NCBI RefSeq assembly: GCF_002240355.1
Contig: NZ_CP016353.1
Coordinates: 3,336,501 to 3,400,500, forward strand
Length of the DNA stretch: 64,000 nt
Reading direction: 5' to 3'
Origin: Prauserella marina
Lineage (GTDB): Bacteria; Actinomycetota; Actinomycetes; Mycobacteriales; Pseudonocardiaceae
Positions 8,576-17,049 of this stretch are shown piece after piece (the first letter of the stretch is position 1; each line of letters opens with the position of its first letter). The translations under genes were made by a program, and so were the position numbers. The notes beneath the pieces were generated by a model. It was not told where the DNA came from. It ran no database searches and saw only the letters and a program-made list of their open reading frames with translations.

Positions 8576-9751
8576 TTGCCCACCTCGCCTGCCTCGTCAG
8601 AGCAACCGCAACAGCCCGTCGCGCCTCGGAGCGGCCCGCCGTTTCCGGCGATCGACTACAAGGCGCGCTTGCACCGGCTGCGTGAACTGGCCGAACTCGA
8701 CGACAGCACGGCGGTGTACGTGGCCGACCTGACCGACATCCGTTATCTCTGCGGGTTCGCGGGCAGCGCGGGTGTGCTGCTGGTGCGGGCGGAGTCGGCG
8801 GCGCTGGTGGCCGATGGCAGGTACCAGGAGCTGGCGAGGGAGGCGACGGCCGAGGCGGGCGTCGACGTGGTGCCGATCGTGGCTCGCCGCGGCGACGAGG
8901 CCATCGCGGGCGCCTTGCCGGGCATCACCCGGCTGCTGATCGACCCTCGGCAGATCACCCTCGACCGCCACGACGAGCTGGCGAAGGCGCTGCCAGGAGT
9001 CGAACTCGCCAAAGCGCGCGGTCTGCCCGAGCGGTTGCGGCTGGTCAAGGACGATGCCGAGATCGCGAGGATCGGTGCGGCTGCCAGGATCGCGCAGGAA
9101 GCGTTCTTCGCCGCCGTGCCACTGCTGGCCGAGCGGCCGACCGAGCTGGAATTCGCCACGGAGCTGGAAACACGGATCAAGGGACTGGGGGCCGAGGGCA
9201 TCGCGTTCCCGAGCATCGTCGCCTCCGGGGAGAACAGTTCCAAGCCGCACGCCCATCCCGGAGCGAGGGTGATCGGCGAAGGGGAGCCGGTGATCATCGA
9301 CTTCGGGGCTCTCGTGGATGGCTACCACTCCGACATCACTCGCACGGTGTGGGTCGGCGAGCCCTCTGCCAGATTCCGGCCGATCATCGCCGCGGCCAAC
9401 GACGCCTACGCCAGCGGGGTCGGGGCCATCCGCGACGGGGTGACGCACGCGGCGATCGACAAGGCATGCAGGGACGCGATGATCCGTCACGGGTTCACGG
9501 AGCCGCCGCTGCATCCTTCCGGGCACAACGTGGGCCTCGCGATTCACGAACGCCCCTACCTCAGTGAGGACTCCGGCGAACCGGTGCGCGCCGGATACGT
9601 GGTGACCGTGGAGCCCGGCGTCTACGTGCCCGGTGTCGGCGGCGCGAGGGTCGAGGACACGATTCTGGTCGGTGAGGACGGGCCCGTGGTTCTCTCGGCC
9701 GAAGAGCCCGCGCGGCCGGTGCGGGGAATCGGCGGGCTGCTCGCGCCGTGA
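8576..9751 (+). CDS. M24 family metallopeptidase (Xaa-Pro aminopeptidase-like)
   Basis: This 391-residue protein has a creatinase N-terminal domain (about 25-165) and a pita-bread peptidase domain. All five metal ligands are visible: IIDFGA, HSDITRT, the His of PSGHNVGLAIHE, and the Glu of VTVEPGVY and GARVEDT. It should release N-terminal residues before proline in the cytoplasm. The start used is TTG with GAAAGG upstream; no ATG or GTG in frame fits better. A TAGGCT -10-like box is at 8533-8538. In actinobacteria such a gene often lies near efp, not seen here. Confidence 0.85.
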   Translation: MPTSPASSEQPQQPVAPRSGPPFPAIDYKARLHRLRELAELDDSTAVYVADLTDIRYLCGFAGSAGVLLVRAESAALVADGRYQELAREATAEAGVDVVPIVARRGDEAIAGALPGITRLLIDPRQITLDRHDELAKALPGVELAKARGLPERLRLVKDDAEIARIGAAARIAQEAFFAAVPLLAERPTELEFATELETRIKGLGAEGIAFPSIVASGENSSKPHAHPGARVIGEGEPVIIDFGALVDGYHSDITRTVWVGEPSARFRPIIAAANDAYASGVGAIRDGVTHAAIDKACRDAMIRHGFTEPPLHPSGHNVGLAIHERPYLSEDSGEPVRAGYVVTVEPGVYVPGVGGARVEDTILVGEDGPVVLSAEEPARPVRGIGGLLAP

Positions 9752-9758
9752 GCGGTAC

Positions 9759-9977
9759 CTAGCCCGCGTCTGCTCCGGCGCTCGACTGGTCGTGATCGGC
9801 TTTGGCCCTGTTCGCGGCTTCCCTCATCTCGATGAGTTCGGTCAGCCAGTCGCCGGTTTCGCGGGCGATGTCGCGCACGGCACCGGTGACGATGGTCGCG
9901 ATGTTGCCCACGTGCGTCGCCGCCGATTCGGTCAGCACCTGCACCGTGTCCTTGCCGCTTTCGAACTGACCCACCAT
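9759..9977 (-). CDS. small conserved-type hypothetical protein, 72 residues
   Basis: Soluble, helical, no signal peptide: begins MVGQFESGKDTVQVLTES and ends in an Ala/Ser/Asp-rich tail. An in-frame extension to 10262 exists but would run antisense through the desaturase gene. The stretch TIVTGAVRDIARETGDWLTELIEM is amphipathic. I know no function. It sits ten bases beyond the desaturase stop on the same strand, so it may be the last gene of the desaturase operon. Confidence 0.6.
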   Translation of the reverse strand: MVGQFESGKDTVQVLTESAATHVGNIATIVTGAVRDIARETGDWLTELIEMREAANRAKADHDQSSAGADAG

Positions 9978-9987
9978 GTCGCCCGCC

Positions 9988-11109
9988 CTATGCCGCTTCG
10001 AGGTTCCGGTCGCCATTGAGGGTAGTCGGCCGCCGTGTTCCGCCGCTGCCCCCGCCGGGCAGTGCCAATGTGACGATCTTCTTCGCGACGGAGAACAGTT
10101 GCTTGTGCAGGGGCCCGGTGTTGTAGGGGAGCCCGTACTTCGCGCAGATCGCCTTGACCTCGCCTGCGATCTTCGGATACCGGCGAGCGGGGATGTCGGG
10201 AAAGAGGTGGTGTTCGATCTGGTGTGACAGGTTGCCGGACAGAATGTGGAAGAGCGGGCCACCGGTGATGTTGGCCGAGCCGAGAATCTGCCGCAGGTAC
10301 CACTGTCCTCTGGTCTCGTTCTCCGTTTCGGCTTCGGAGAAGCTTTCCACGTCGGCCGGAAAGTGGCCGCAGAAGATGATGGCGAAGGCCCACAGGTTGC
10401 GGGCGACGTTCGCCGAGGCGTTGCCGAGCAGGGTCAGCGGCGCCAGTGGGCCGGTCAGCAGCGGGAACAGCACGTAGTCCTTGCCGACCTGGCGCCCCGC
10501 CTTGCGCAGCATCCTCGCCCGGACCTCGGCGAACTCCGACCATTTGCGCTCACCCTTGACGATCCGGTCGAATTCGAGGTCGTGCAGCATGACGCCCCAC
10601 TGGAAGATGAACGCGAGCACGGTGGCGTAGAGCGGATTGCCCAGATAGTACGGGTGCCACGGCTGGGCGGGGTCGATGCGCAGGATGCCGTAGCCGACGT
10701 CGCGGTCCTTGTCGACGATGTTGGTGTAGGTGTGGTGAATGTAGTTGTGGGAGTGCCGCCAGTTCGCCGAAGGCGCCACGGTGTCCCACTCGAAGCGCTG
10801 GGAGCTCAGCGCGGGATCCTTGGTCCAGTCGTACTGGCCGTGCATGACGTTGTGGCCGATCTCCATGTTGTCGAGAATCTTCGACAACGACAATGCGGTG
10901 ACACCGGCCAGCCACGCGGGCGGGAAGAATCCGGCGAACAGCAACGCCCTTCCGGTGACCTCAAGGCCACGCTGGGTCTTGATGACCCTGGTGATGTAGT
11001 CGACGTCCTCCTTGCCGAGGTCGGCCAGGACGCGCAGGCGCAGCGCGTCCAGTTCCCTGCCGAATTCCTCGACCTGGCCGGGGGTGAGCCGGTCCTGTAG
11101 TCCGGTCAT
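9988..11109 (-). CDS. membrane acyl-lipid/acyl-CoA delta-9-type desaturase
   Basis: This 373-residue desaturase has the three di-iron His boxes: HNVMHGQ, HSHNYIHH and HQIEHH, with hydrophobic segments between the first two and before the third. It introduces a double bond into a fatty acyl chain using electrons delivered by a reductase, here surely the 2Fe-2S flavoprotein encoded 22 bases upstream. The pair resembles mycobacterial desA3 with its Rv3230c partner and Pseudomonas desBC. Membrane-fluidity adaptation is the usual role. Confidence 0.88.
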   Translation of the reverse strand: MTGLQDRLTPGQVEEFGRELDALRLRVLADLGKEDVDYITRVIKTQRGLEVTGRALLFAGFFPPAWLAGVTALSLSKILDNMEIGHNVMHGQYDWTKDPALSSQRFEWDTVAPSANWRHSHNYIHHTYTNIVDKDRDVGYGILRIDPAQPWHPYYLGNPLYATVLAFIFQWGVMLHDLEFDRIVKGERKWSEFAEVRARMLRKAGRQVGKDYVLFPLLTGPLAPLTLLGNASANVARNLWAFAIIFCGHFPADVESFSEAETENETRGQWYLRQILGSANITGGPLFHILSGNLSHQIEHHLFPDIPARRYPKIAGEVKAICAKYGLPYNTGPLHKQLFSVAKKIVTLALPGGGSGGTRRPTTLNGDRNLEAA

Positions 11110-11131
11110 GACAACTCCTGGAAGTCGGTTT

Positions 11132-12202
11132 CTAGCAGTCGATCTCGACGTCGCCGAGTGGAACGGAGACGCAGAGCTGGATGTCCTGGTCGGTCTCGGA
11201 ACAGGTGCTTCCGGTCTTCACGTTGCGCACCGTTCCCCGGGTTTTCCTTTGTGTGCAGGAATAACAGATCCCCATCCGGCAGCCGTGGTCGAGGGAAAGC
11301 CCTGCCGCTTCCGCCTGGTCGAGCAGCGGGAGACCGGAGTTCCCGGTTTCCGTGCCCGTTCGCGCGAACCGCACTCGGCCGTCCACAGTGGTCCCTTCGG
11401 CTGGGAGAGCCGGGGCGGTCGCGGTGAACTGCTCGGTGTGCACCTGTTCACTCGCGCCGTCGGCCGCGTAGATCTCGCCGACCGCCGTCATCAGGGGCGG
11501 GGGCCCGCAGACGTAGACTGCCGCCTCCCGATACCACGGCGCGGCGAGCGCGAGGTGCTCCCTAGTGCAGTGCCCGCGCAGGTCGCCGCCCGTCGCCCTC
11601 GGATGCCCCCTGAGGAAGCGGGCGCCGCAGCGCCGCGCGAGAGCGGACAGTTCGGCGAGGCCGGGGATGTCGGCGGGGCCGTTCGCGTAGTGCACGAAGG
11701 CGACTTCGCCGTGGTGTGCCTCGTCGGCGAGTGTGCGCAGCATCGACAGTACCGGTGTTATCCCGCTGCCCCCGCTGATGAGCAGCAGTTTCTCCGGCCG
11801 GGGTCGCGGCAGCGTGAAATCCCCTTCCGCTGGGGAAAGGCCGACGACGACACCGGGTTTCGCGGTGCGGAAGAGGTGGCCGGAGACGAGTCCGTCACTG
11901 TGGGCTTTGACGGTGAGTTCGAACGTGCCCTCGCGGTGCTGTGACGTGCAGGGGGAGTAGCACCGGGTGCGCCGGACGCCGTCGATGTCGACCGAAAGCC
12001 GCACGTGCTGGCCCGCGGTGAATCCGCGCCAGGCGGCGCTCGGCCTCAGCTCGATGGTGACGGTGTCGGAGGTTTGCCTGCGCACCCTGGTGACGACACC
12101 CCTGACCTCGTGCCGCACCAGCATCGGATTGAGCAGTTCGAGGTAGCGGTCGGCGCCATGCGGGGTGAGCAGAGCGCCGGCGAGCGCCGTGAGCTTTCCC
12201 AT
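11132..12202 (-). CDS. ferredoxin-type NAD(P)H oxidoreductase, desaturase electron donor
   Basis: A 356-residue protein with an FAD domain (TRCYSPCTS), an NAD(P) domain (LISGGSGITPVLSMLR) and a C-terminal plant-type 2Fe-2S domain (CRMGICYSC, fourth Cys later). It passes electrons from NAD(P)H to the desaturase downstream. I chose the ATG at 12202 because GGAAGG lies 7 bases upstream; a TTG at 12238 would add 12 residues and run across the predicted operator. The regulator gene lies opposite. Confidence 0.85.
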   Translation of the reverse strand: MGKLTALAGALLTPHGADRYLELLNPMLVRHEVRGVVTRVRRQTSDTVTIELRPSAAWRGFTAGQHVRLSVDIDGVRRTRCYSPCTSQHREGTFELTVKAHSDGLVSGHLFRTAKPGVVVGLSPAEGDFTLPRPRPEKLLLISGGSGITPVLSMLRTLADEAHHGEVAFVHYANGPADIPGLAELSALARRCGARFLRGHPRATGGDLRGHCTREHLALAAPWYREAAVYVCGPPPLMTAVGEIYAADGASEQVHTEQFTATAPALPAEGTTVDGRVRFARTGTETGNSGLPLLDQAEAAGLSLDHGCRMGICYSCTQRKTRGTVRNVKTGSTCSETDQDIQLCVSVPLGDVEIDC

Positions 12203-12217
12203 CGGGAACCTTCCGAT

Positions 12218-12235
12218 AGTGAACGAGTGTGCACT
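12218..12235. promoter_or_regulatory. candidate operator for the DesT/FabR-like repressor
   Basis: AGTGAACGAGTGTGCACT is an imperfect palindrome (12 of 18 positions symmetric), with inner arms GAGTG and CACTC. It lies between the reductase start and the divergent TetR gene. The AGTGAAC half resembles FabR/DesT-type sites from memory. Confidence 0.5.
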
Positions 12236-12307
12236 CAATAATGGGAGTCGTGGGCACGGTACGCAAGGTGAAGTGGACTACATCGTGGACGTGCGTACGC
12301 TGAGCTG

Positions 12308-12940
12308 GTGACCGAACCCGCGACGCGCAACGAGCGCAAGGAACGAACCCGGCGCGCGCTGCTCGACACCGCACTTGAATTGCTCACCGACCGGGGTTTC
12401 GCCGGGCTGAGCCTGCGCGAGGTGACCAAAGGCGCGGGCATCGTGCCGACGGCGTTCTATCGCCACTTCGCCTCGATGGACGACCTCGGCATCGCTCTGG
12501 TCGAGGAGTCGGCGCGCACGCTGCACGAGACGCTGCGGGCTGCCCGCCGCGCGCACGCCGCCTCCGGTGATGACGTGATCGCGGTGTCCGTGCGCACGTT
12601 GACCGAGCAGGTCCGCGCACACGAAGCCCACTTCCGGTTCCTCGCGCGGCAACGCTACGGCGGGACCGACGAGGTCGCGCGGGCGATCAACGTCGAGCTG
12701 CGGCTGTTCGCGAGCGGGCTCGCCGTCGACCTCGCCAGGTACGACTACCTCAGGGACTGGAGTAACGACGATCTGCACATGCTGGCCGGTCTCGTCGTGA
12801 CGGCCATGCTCGGTACGGTGCTCGATCTGCTTGAGGCCCGCGGTGACGGCGAAGCGGAAGCCCGCGTCGCGGGGACCGCGCGCAAGCGGCTGAGGCTGAT
12901 CGGTCTCGGGGTCCCGCGCTGGCGCAGCACGGGGGACTGA
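12308..12940 (+). CDS. TetR-family regulator, FabR/DesT-like
   Basis: A 210-residue regulator. Its helix-turn-helix (RGFAGLSLREVTKGAGIVPTAFYRHF split by a short helix) has the pattern typical of FabR and DesT, which sense acyl-CoA saturation and repress unsaturated fatty acid genes. Position supports this: it is divergent from the reductase/desaturase operon, exactly the desT-desCB layout of Pseudomonas. The GTG start has no clear ribosome site, but TACGCT lies 6 bases before it, suggesting a leaderless mRNA. The C-terminal ligand domain (70-200) is helical. Confidence 0.8.
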   Translation: MTEPATRNERKERTRRALLDTALELLTDRGFAGLSLREVTKGAGIVPTAFYRHFASMDDLGIALVEESARTLHETLRAARRAHAASGDDVIAVSVRTLTEQVRAHEAHFRFLARQRYGGTDEVARAINVELRLFASGLAVDLARYDYLRDWSNDDLHMLAGLVVTAMLGTVLDLLEARGDGEAEARVAGTARKRLRLIGLGVPRWRSTGD

Positions 12941-12944
12941 CGGC

Positions 12945-13706
12945 TCAGAGCTGGATACCCCTGCTCAGCGCGCCGTCCGCGAGCAGGTTGGTGCCGGTGA
13001 TGAAGGAGGCGAGCGGGCTGGCGAGCATCGTGACGGCGTAGGCGATTTCTCTCGGCTCCGCCATCCGTCCCGTCGGGTTGAGCGCGAGAGCTTCCCGGTA
13101 CAGCTCGGGATTGTCGTGCTCGATCCGGTTCCACACGCCACCGGGAAAGAACGTGTTACCCGGCGAGACACTGTTGGCGCGGATGCCTTTTCCCGCGAGC
13201 TGGCAGGCGAGACTGTGCGTGTAGTGCACGATCGCGGCCTTCATCGGCCCGTACGCGGGCGCGGCGAAGTCGGTCTCCCTTCCCGACACGCTGGACACCG
13301 CGATGACCGACGGCGATTCGCTGCGTTCCAGGTGTGGCATCGCGGCCTCGACGAGCCGCACTGTGTGCATCAGGTCGACCTGGAAGCTGGTTTGCCAGTG
13401 TTGCTCGGTCGGGCCGATGGCCAGCGCGCTGACGTTGGCTACGACGATGTCGATGCCGCCGAGTTCGTCGGCCGAGCGCTCGACCCAGCCGGTCAGGTCG
13501 TCGCGGTCGGCGACGTCCACCGCCGCGCCGAGCACCCTTCCCTTGCGTTGTGCCAGTTCGTCGACGGTATTGCGCACGTCCGAGTCGGTCCTCGCGCAGA
13601 ACGCGACCGAGACTCCCTCATCGGCGAGCATGTCGACGGTGGCTTTCCCGATGCCTTTCGTTCCGCCCGTGACGAGGGCGCGAAGCCCGTCAAGCTGAAG
13701 ATCCAT
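12945..13706 (-). CDS. short-chain dehydrogenase/reductase
   Basis: This is a 253-residue classical SDR: cofactor motif TGGTKGIG near the N-terminus, NVSA at the NNAG position, catalytic Ser in AVSSVSG and YGPMK as the YxxxK pair. The acidic/basic pattern after strand 2 (CART) suggests NADP(H), weakly. Substrate unknown. Twelve bases separate it from the upstream formamidase-like gene, and AGGAG precedes the ATG, so the two are co-transcribed. Four bases separate its stop from the convergent TetR stop. Confidence 0.82.
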   Translation of the reverse strand: MDLQLDGLRALVTGGTKGIGKATVDMLADEGVSVAFCARTDSDVRNTVDELAQRKGRVLGAAVDVADRDDLTGWVERSADELGGIDIVVANVSALAIGPTEQHWQTSFQVDLMHTVRLVEAAMPHLERSESPSVIAVSSVSGRETDFAAPAYGPMKAAIVHYTHSLACQLAGKGIRANSVSPGNTFFPGGVWNRIEHDNPELYREALALNPTGRMAEPREIAYAVTMLASPLASFITGTNLLADGALSRGIQL

Positions 13707-13718
13707 GATCGTCGCTCC

Positions 13719-14714
13719 TCATATTCTCGCTTGCTCGCGAAGGTAACGGTGCATGCCTCCGTAGGCCCTGCCCTTTGGCAGCAGTCGTTTGGCGACTTTG
13801 GTGACCGCGCTGTAGTTCGCGTCGACCACATTGGCCAGTGGGGCCTCACTGATCTGGGTGAGCAACTGGTAGGCGTCGAGCCGGTCGAGGCCGTAGAGCT
13901 CCCGCAACCAGTCGATCATGCCGACCTGGCTGGCCCGCCACGCGTCTTCGAGAGGGCGTGCCGAGCCGACGACGACGTAGTGCTCGTCCTGCTCGATCCG
14001 GGGCCACAGCGGGGCTTTTCCCTTGATCAGTTCGACGATGAGCGTCACGTTCATCGCGCCTTCGACGGCGGTGCCACATGCCTCGCCCTCACCCTGGCGG
14101 TAATGCCCGTCGCCGACGGAGAACAACGCGCCCTCGACGTTCACCCCGAGGTAGCAGGTCGCGCCCGCGCGCATTTCCGGCGTGTCCATGTTGCCGCCGA
14201 ACATGTCGGGTACGAGCGAGGTGCGCACCTCACGTCCCGCTGGCGCGACCCCGACGGTGCCCAGCATCGGTTCGAGGGGCAGGTCCAGCCGCAAGTCACC
14301 GTGCAACGCCTCGAAGACGACGACCTCTCTTTCCCTGTCGACCTGGTAGATCCAGGTGAGATCGGGCAGCGGGTCGTGCAGCAGCGCGGTGCGCTCGGTC
14401 GTGCTGAGCCCGCCGAAGAACGGGATGGTCGCCGAGGCTGCCCAATCCCGCGCCGGTTCGAGATCGACGAAGTGGATGGCGAGCGTGTCGCCGGGTTCGG
14501 CGCCCTCGACGTAGAACGGGCCGGTTTGCGGGTTGACCTCACGCATGTCGAGTGCTTCGCCTGGCCGGTCGCTGGGACTGCGCAACCGCCCGCTGAACGC
14601 GTCCTCGGTCCACAAGCGCATCAGGGTTCCCGGTTTGATCCTGAGGATCGGGTCTACGCCACCGAAAGTCCAGGCGTACTGCTCCTTCGTCGGCGCGAAC
14701 TCGATGACGTCCAT
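13719..14714 (-). CDS. acetamidase/formamidase family hydrolase
   Basis: A 331-residue protein of the FmdA/AmdA family: PGTLMRLWTEDAF, VNPQTGPFYVEGAEPGDTLAIH, PDMFGGNMDT and GDGHYRQGEGE are characteristic. The family hydrolyses formamide, acetamide or related small amides with zinc, releasing ammonia. GGAG lies before the ATG. It leads a two-gene unit with the SDR, and is divergent from a DUF2848 gene; the two may belong to one small-molecule pathway, which I cannot name. Confidence 0.82.
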   Translation of the reverse strand: MDVIEFAPTKEQYAWTFGGVDPILRIKPGTLMRLWTEDAFSGRLRSPSDRPGEALDMREVNPQTGPFYVEGAEPGDTLAIHFVDLEPARDWAASATIPFFGGLSTTERTALLHDPLPDLTWIYQVDREREVVVFEALHGDLRLDLPLEPMLGTVGVAPAGREVRTSLVPDMFGGNMDTPEMRAGATCYLGVNVEGALFSVGDGHYRQGEGEACGTAVEGAMNVTLIVELIKGKAPLWPRIEQDEHYVVVGSARPLEDAWRASQVGMIDWLRELYGLDRLDAYQLLTQISEAPLANVVDANYSAVTKVAKRLLPKGRAYGGMHRYLREQARI

Positions 14715-14821
14715 CCGTGTCTCCTCACCGTGGCCGGTCGGTTGATCGTCCCTCGCCAGCCAGGTGCTGACAACCGTTCGCCGCTCGCCAGTGCCTTTTC
14801 CGGGGGTATCGAACGGGTACC

Positions 14822-15556
14822 GTGACGGTGTCGTCCACGCTGTCCGAAGAGCCGATCAGAAAGCGAGTGATCCAGCGGATGCCCCTGATCTTTCATGTCG
14901 CGGGAACCGGTGAGCGGCTGACGGTGAGTCCGGAGCGGCTCGTCATCGCGGGATACACCGCGAAGGACGAGACCTCGGTGGCCGCGCACATCGCCGAACT
15001 GGCCGAAATCGGCGTTCCCGCGCCGCCGAGTGTTCCGGCCTTCTACGACCTCGATCCGGCGTTGCTGACCCCGGAACCGGTCGTGGAGGTGAGCGGCGCC
15101 AAGACCTCCGGCGAGGTCGAGCCGGTCATCATCCGGCACGAGGGCAGGTTCTTCCTCGCGGTCGGTTCCGACCACACCGACAGGGAGATCGAGCGGACCG
15201 GTATCGCCGAGTCCAAAGCGGCCTGTCCGAAGCCCGTCGGTGGCACTGTCGCGGATATCGGCTCCGTACGCTCCGGTCTGTCCACTCTGGACTGGGATGG
15301 GGTGCTCGCCGAAGCCGACGTGGACGGGCAGCCGTACCAGAAGGGCGCTATTTCCACGCTGCGGTATCCGTCGGAGCTGCTGGAGCGCATGACCGCGACG
15401 CTCGGTGAGGTCACCGGCGACCTGGTGTTGTTCTGCGGCACACTCCCGTTGCCCGGCGGCCGGTTCGAGTACGGCACGTCCTGGCGTATCCGAGTCGAGC
15501 TGCCTGACGGGACGGCGCTGTCCCACGCGTATGAGGCCACGCCACCGAGCGGCTGA
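14822..15556 (+). CDS. DUF2848 family protein (FAH-like fold)
   Basis: This 244-residue protein matches the DUF2848 pattern: ERLVIAGYTAKDETSVAAHI, VPAFYDLDPALLT, SGEVEPVIIRHEG, VGSDHTDREIE and SKAACPKPVGG. The family is thought to share the fumarylacetoacetate-hydrolase fold; no reaction is established to my knowledge. The GTG start at 14822 is uncertain: an ATG at 14879 would remove 19 residues and neither has a strong ribosome site. It lies divergent from the formamidase-like gene. Confidence 0.75.
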   Translation: MTVSSTLSEEPIRKRVIQRMPLIFHVAGTGERLTVSPERLVIAGYTAKDETSVAAHIAELAEIGVPAPPSVPAFYDLDPALLTPEPVVEVSGAKTSGEVEPVIIRHEGRFFLAVGSDHTDREIERTGIAESKAACPKPVGGTVADIGSVRSGLSTLDWDGVLAEADVDGQPYQKGAISTLRYPSELLERMTATLGEVTGDLVLFCGTLPLPGGRFEYGTSWRIRVELPDGTALSHAYEATPPSG

Positions 15557-15557
15557 A

Positions 15558-15578
15558 GCACGAACGCGGGATCTCGCG
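15558..15578 (+). repeat. single diverged 21-bp repeat unit
   Basis: GAACGCGGGATCTCGCG fits the 21-bp repeat family with one extra G. The core is on the plus strand, pointing at the stop of the minus-strand kinase gene 27 bases away. ACGCG/CGCGT flank GGATCT, so it can also form a small hairpin between these convergent genes. Confidence 0.5.
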
Positions 15579-15604
15579 TGCCCGAGCGGGAGGAATCGCG
15601 GAGG

Positions 15605-17047
15605 TCAGGCTTCGCCGGCTTCGGCGCTCCACGGCAGCCGGACCTGGAACCGGGTGTCGCCCGGCTCAGAGGTCATCCGCAGGTCACCGTGGTGCTTGTT
15701 GACCACGATCCGCCACGAGATGTCCAGTCCGAGGCCGGTGCCCTCGCCGACGGGTTTGGTGGTGAAGAACGGATCGAAGATGCGGGTGCGGATGTCCTCG
15801 GCGATCCCGGGGCCGGTGTCGCCGATTTCGACGAGCAGCCGGTCGCCGTCGGCCGAGGTCCGCACGGTCAAGGTTCCTTCACCGGCCATGGCGCTGACCG
15901 CGTTGTCGATGAGGTTGGTCCACACCTGATTGAGTTCGGCCGCGTAGACCGGAACCGGTGGCAGCGTCCGGTCGTAGTCCTTGACGACGGCGATGCCGGT
16001 GCCGATCTTGCCTTCCAGCATGGTGAGCGTGCTGTCGAGTAGTTCGTGCACGTCGACGACGCGGTTGGGTGCCCGGTCGAGCTGGGAGTACTGCTTGGCG
16101 GCGCCGACGAGGGTCGAGACGCGGGTGGTCGAGTCCTCGATCTCGGTCATGAGCTGCTCGGTTTCTATCGTGTAGTTGAGCCAGCGAATCGCGCCCTCCA
16201 GCGTCGATCCGCTCGCCGGAGCACCGGCCGCCTGGATGGTCGTGGCGACCCTGTCCAGCCAGCGCGGGTCCAAGCCCGCGGCCACGAAGGTCGGTGCGAT
16301 GTCCCAGCTCGACCCGATGCCCCGCTCTTCGAGCCAGTCGGCGACGGCGTCTTCCTTGTCACCTGCCTCGATGGGACTGAGCACGGGAGCTTTCGCCGCG
16401 TGCTCGACGGCGTCCTCCTGCAACCGGATGAGCGCTTCGAGCGTGGCCCTGTCGTAGGGGCCTTGCGCGATGAGCCGCAGCTTCTGCCGCATGGCGGTGA
16501 TGCGCTCGCGCAGCGCGCCGGTCGCCCGTACGGCGGCCGCGGCGGGGTTGTTGAGTTCGTGGGTCAGTCCCGCCGACAGCGATCCCAGCGCGAGCAGCCG
16601 TTCGCGCTGGGCGACGGCGGTGTGCGTGTTGCGCATGCCGAAGAACAGCCCTTCGAGCATGTGCGTGGCCATGGGGAACCATTCCCACATGAACGTGGCG
16701 AGTTTGCCTGCCTCCAGTACGTAGAACCGCGAGGGCGTGGTGACGGTGAGGGTGTTGTTGTAGACCTGCGGCACGCGGTCGCCGAGGTGGGCCTGGAACG
16801 CACCGGCGTAGACGCCGGGCCGGTCGGCGCGCTGGGTCTCGACGTCGGTGTCGCCCACGCGCCGGGACAGGGTCACCGCTCCCTCTACGAGCACGTAGAA
16901 GCAGCGGGCCCGCTCACCCTCGGTGTAGAGCACGCCGGGTTCGACGGTGATGACCTCACCTTCGGCGCACAGCCAGCCGAGCTGCTCGTCGCCGAGCTTT
17001 TCGAACAGGAACAGGGTGCGGAGTTCGGCAGGGTCGCAGACAGCCAC
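15605..17047 (-). CDS. sensor histidine kinase with N-terminal cyclic-nucleotide-binding-type domain
   Basis: A 480-residue soluble kinase. Residues about 5-125 form a cNMP-binding/Crp-like barrel (EPGVLYTEGERARCFYVL and VYAGAFQAHL). H163 in GLTHELNNP is the phospho-acceptor, and the ATPase domain has NQVWTNLIDNA, GDTGPGI, DPFFTTKP and GTGLGL. No membrane segments, so it senses a cytoplasmic signal. The GTG start lies 2 bases after the stop of the upstream receiver-reductase gene, which supplies the obvious phosphorylation partner. The ligand of the barrel is not evident. Confidence 0.85.
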   Translation of the reverse strand: MAVCDPAELRTLFLFEKLGDEQLGWLCAEGEVITVEPGVLYTEGERARCFYVLVEGAVTLSRRVGDTDVETQRADRPGVYAGAFQAHLGDRVPQVYNNTLTVTTPSRFYVLEAGKLATFMWEWFPMATHMLEGLFFGMRNTHTAVAQRERLLALGSLSAGLTHELNNPAAAAVRATGALRERITAMRQKLRLIAQGPYDRATLEALIRLQEDAVEHAAKAPVLSPIEAGDKEDAVADWLEERGIGSSWDIAPTFVAAGLDPRWLDRVATTIQAAGAPASGSTLEGAIRWLNYTIETEQLMTEIEDSTTRVSTLVGAAKQYSQLDRAPNRVVDVHELLDSTLTMLEGKIGTGIAVVKDYDRTLPPVPVYAAELNQVWTNLIDNAVSAMAGEGTLTVRTSADGDRLLVEIGDTGPGIAEDIRTRIFDPFFTTKPVGEGTGLGLDISWRIVVNKHHGDLRMTSEPGDTRFQVRLPWSAEAGEA

Positions 17048-17049
17048 GG

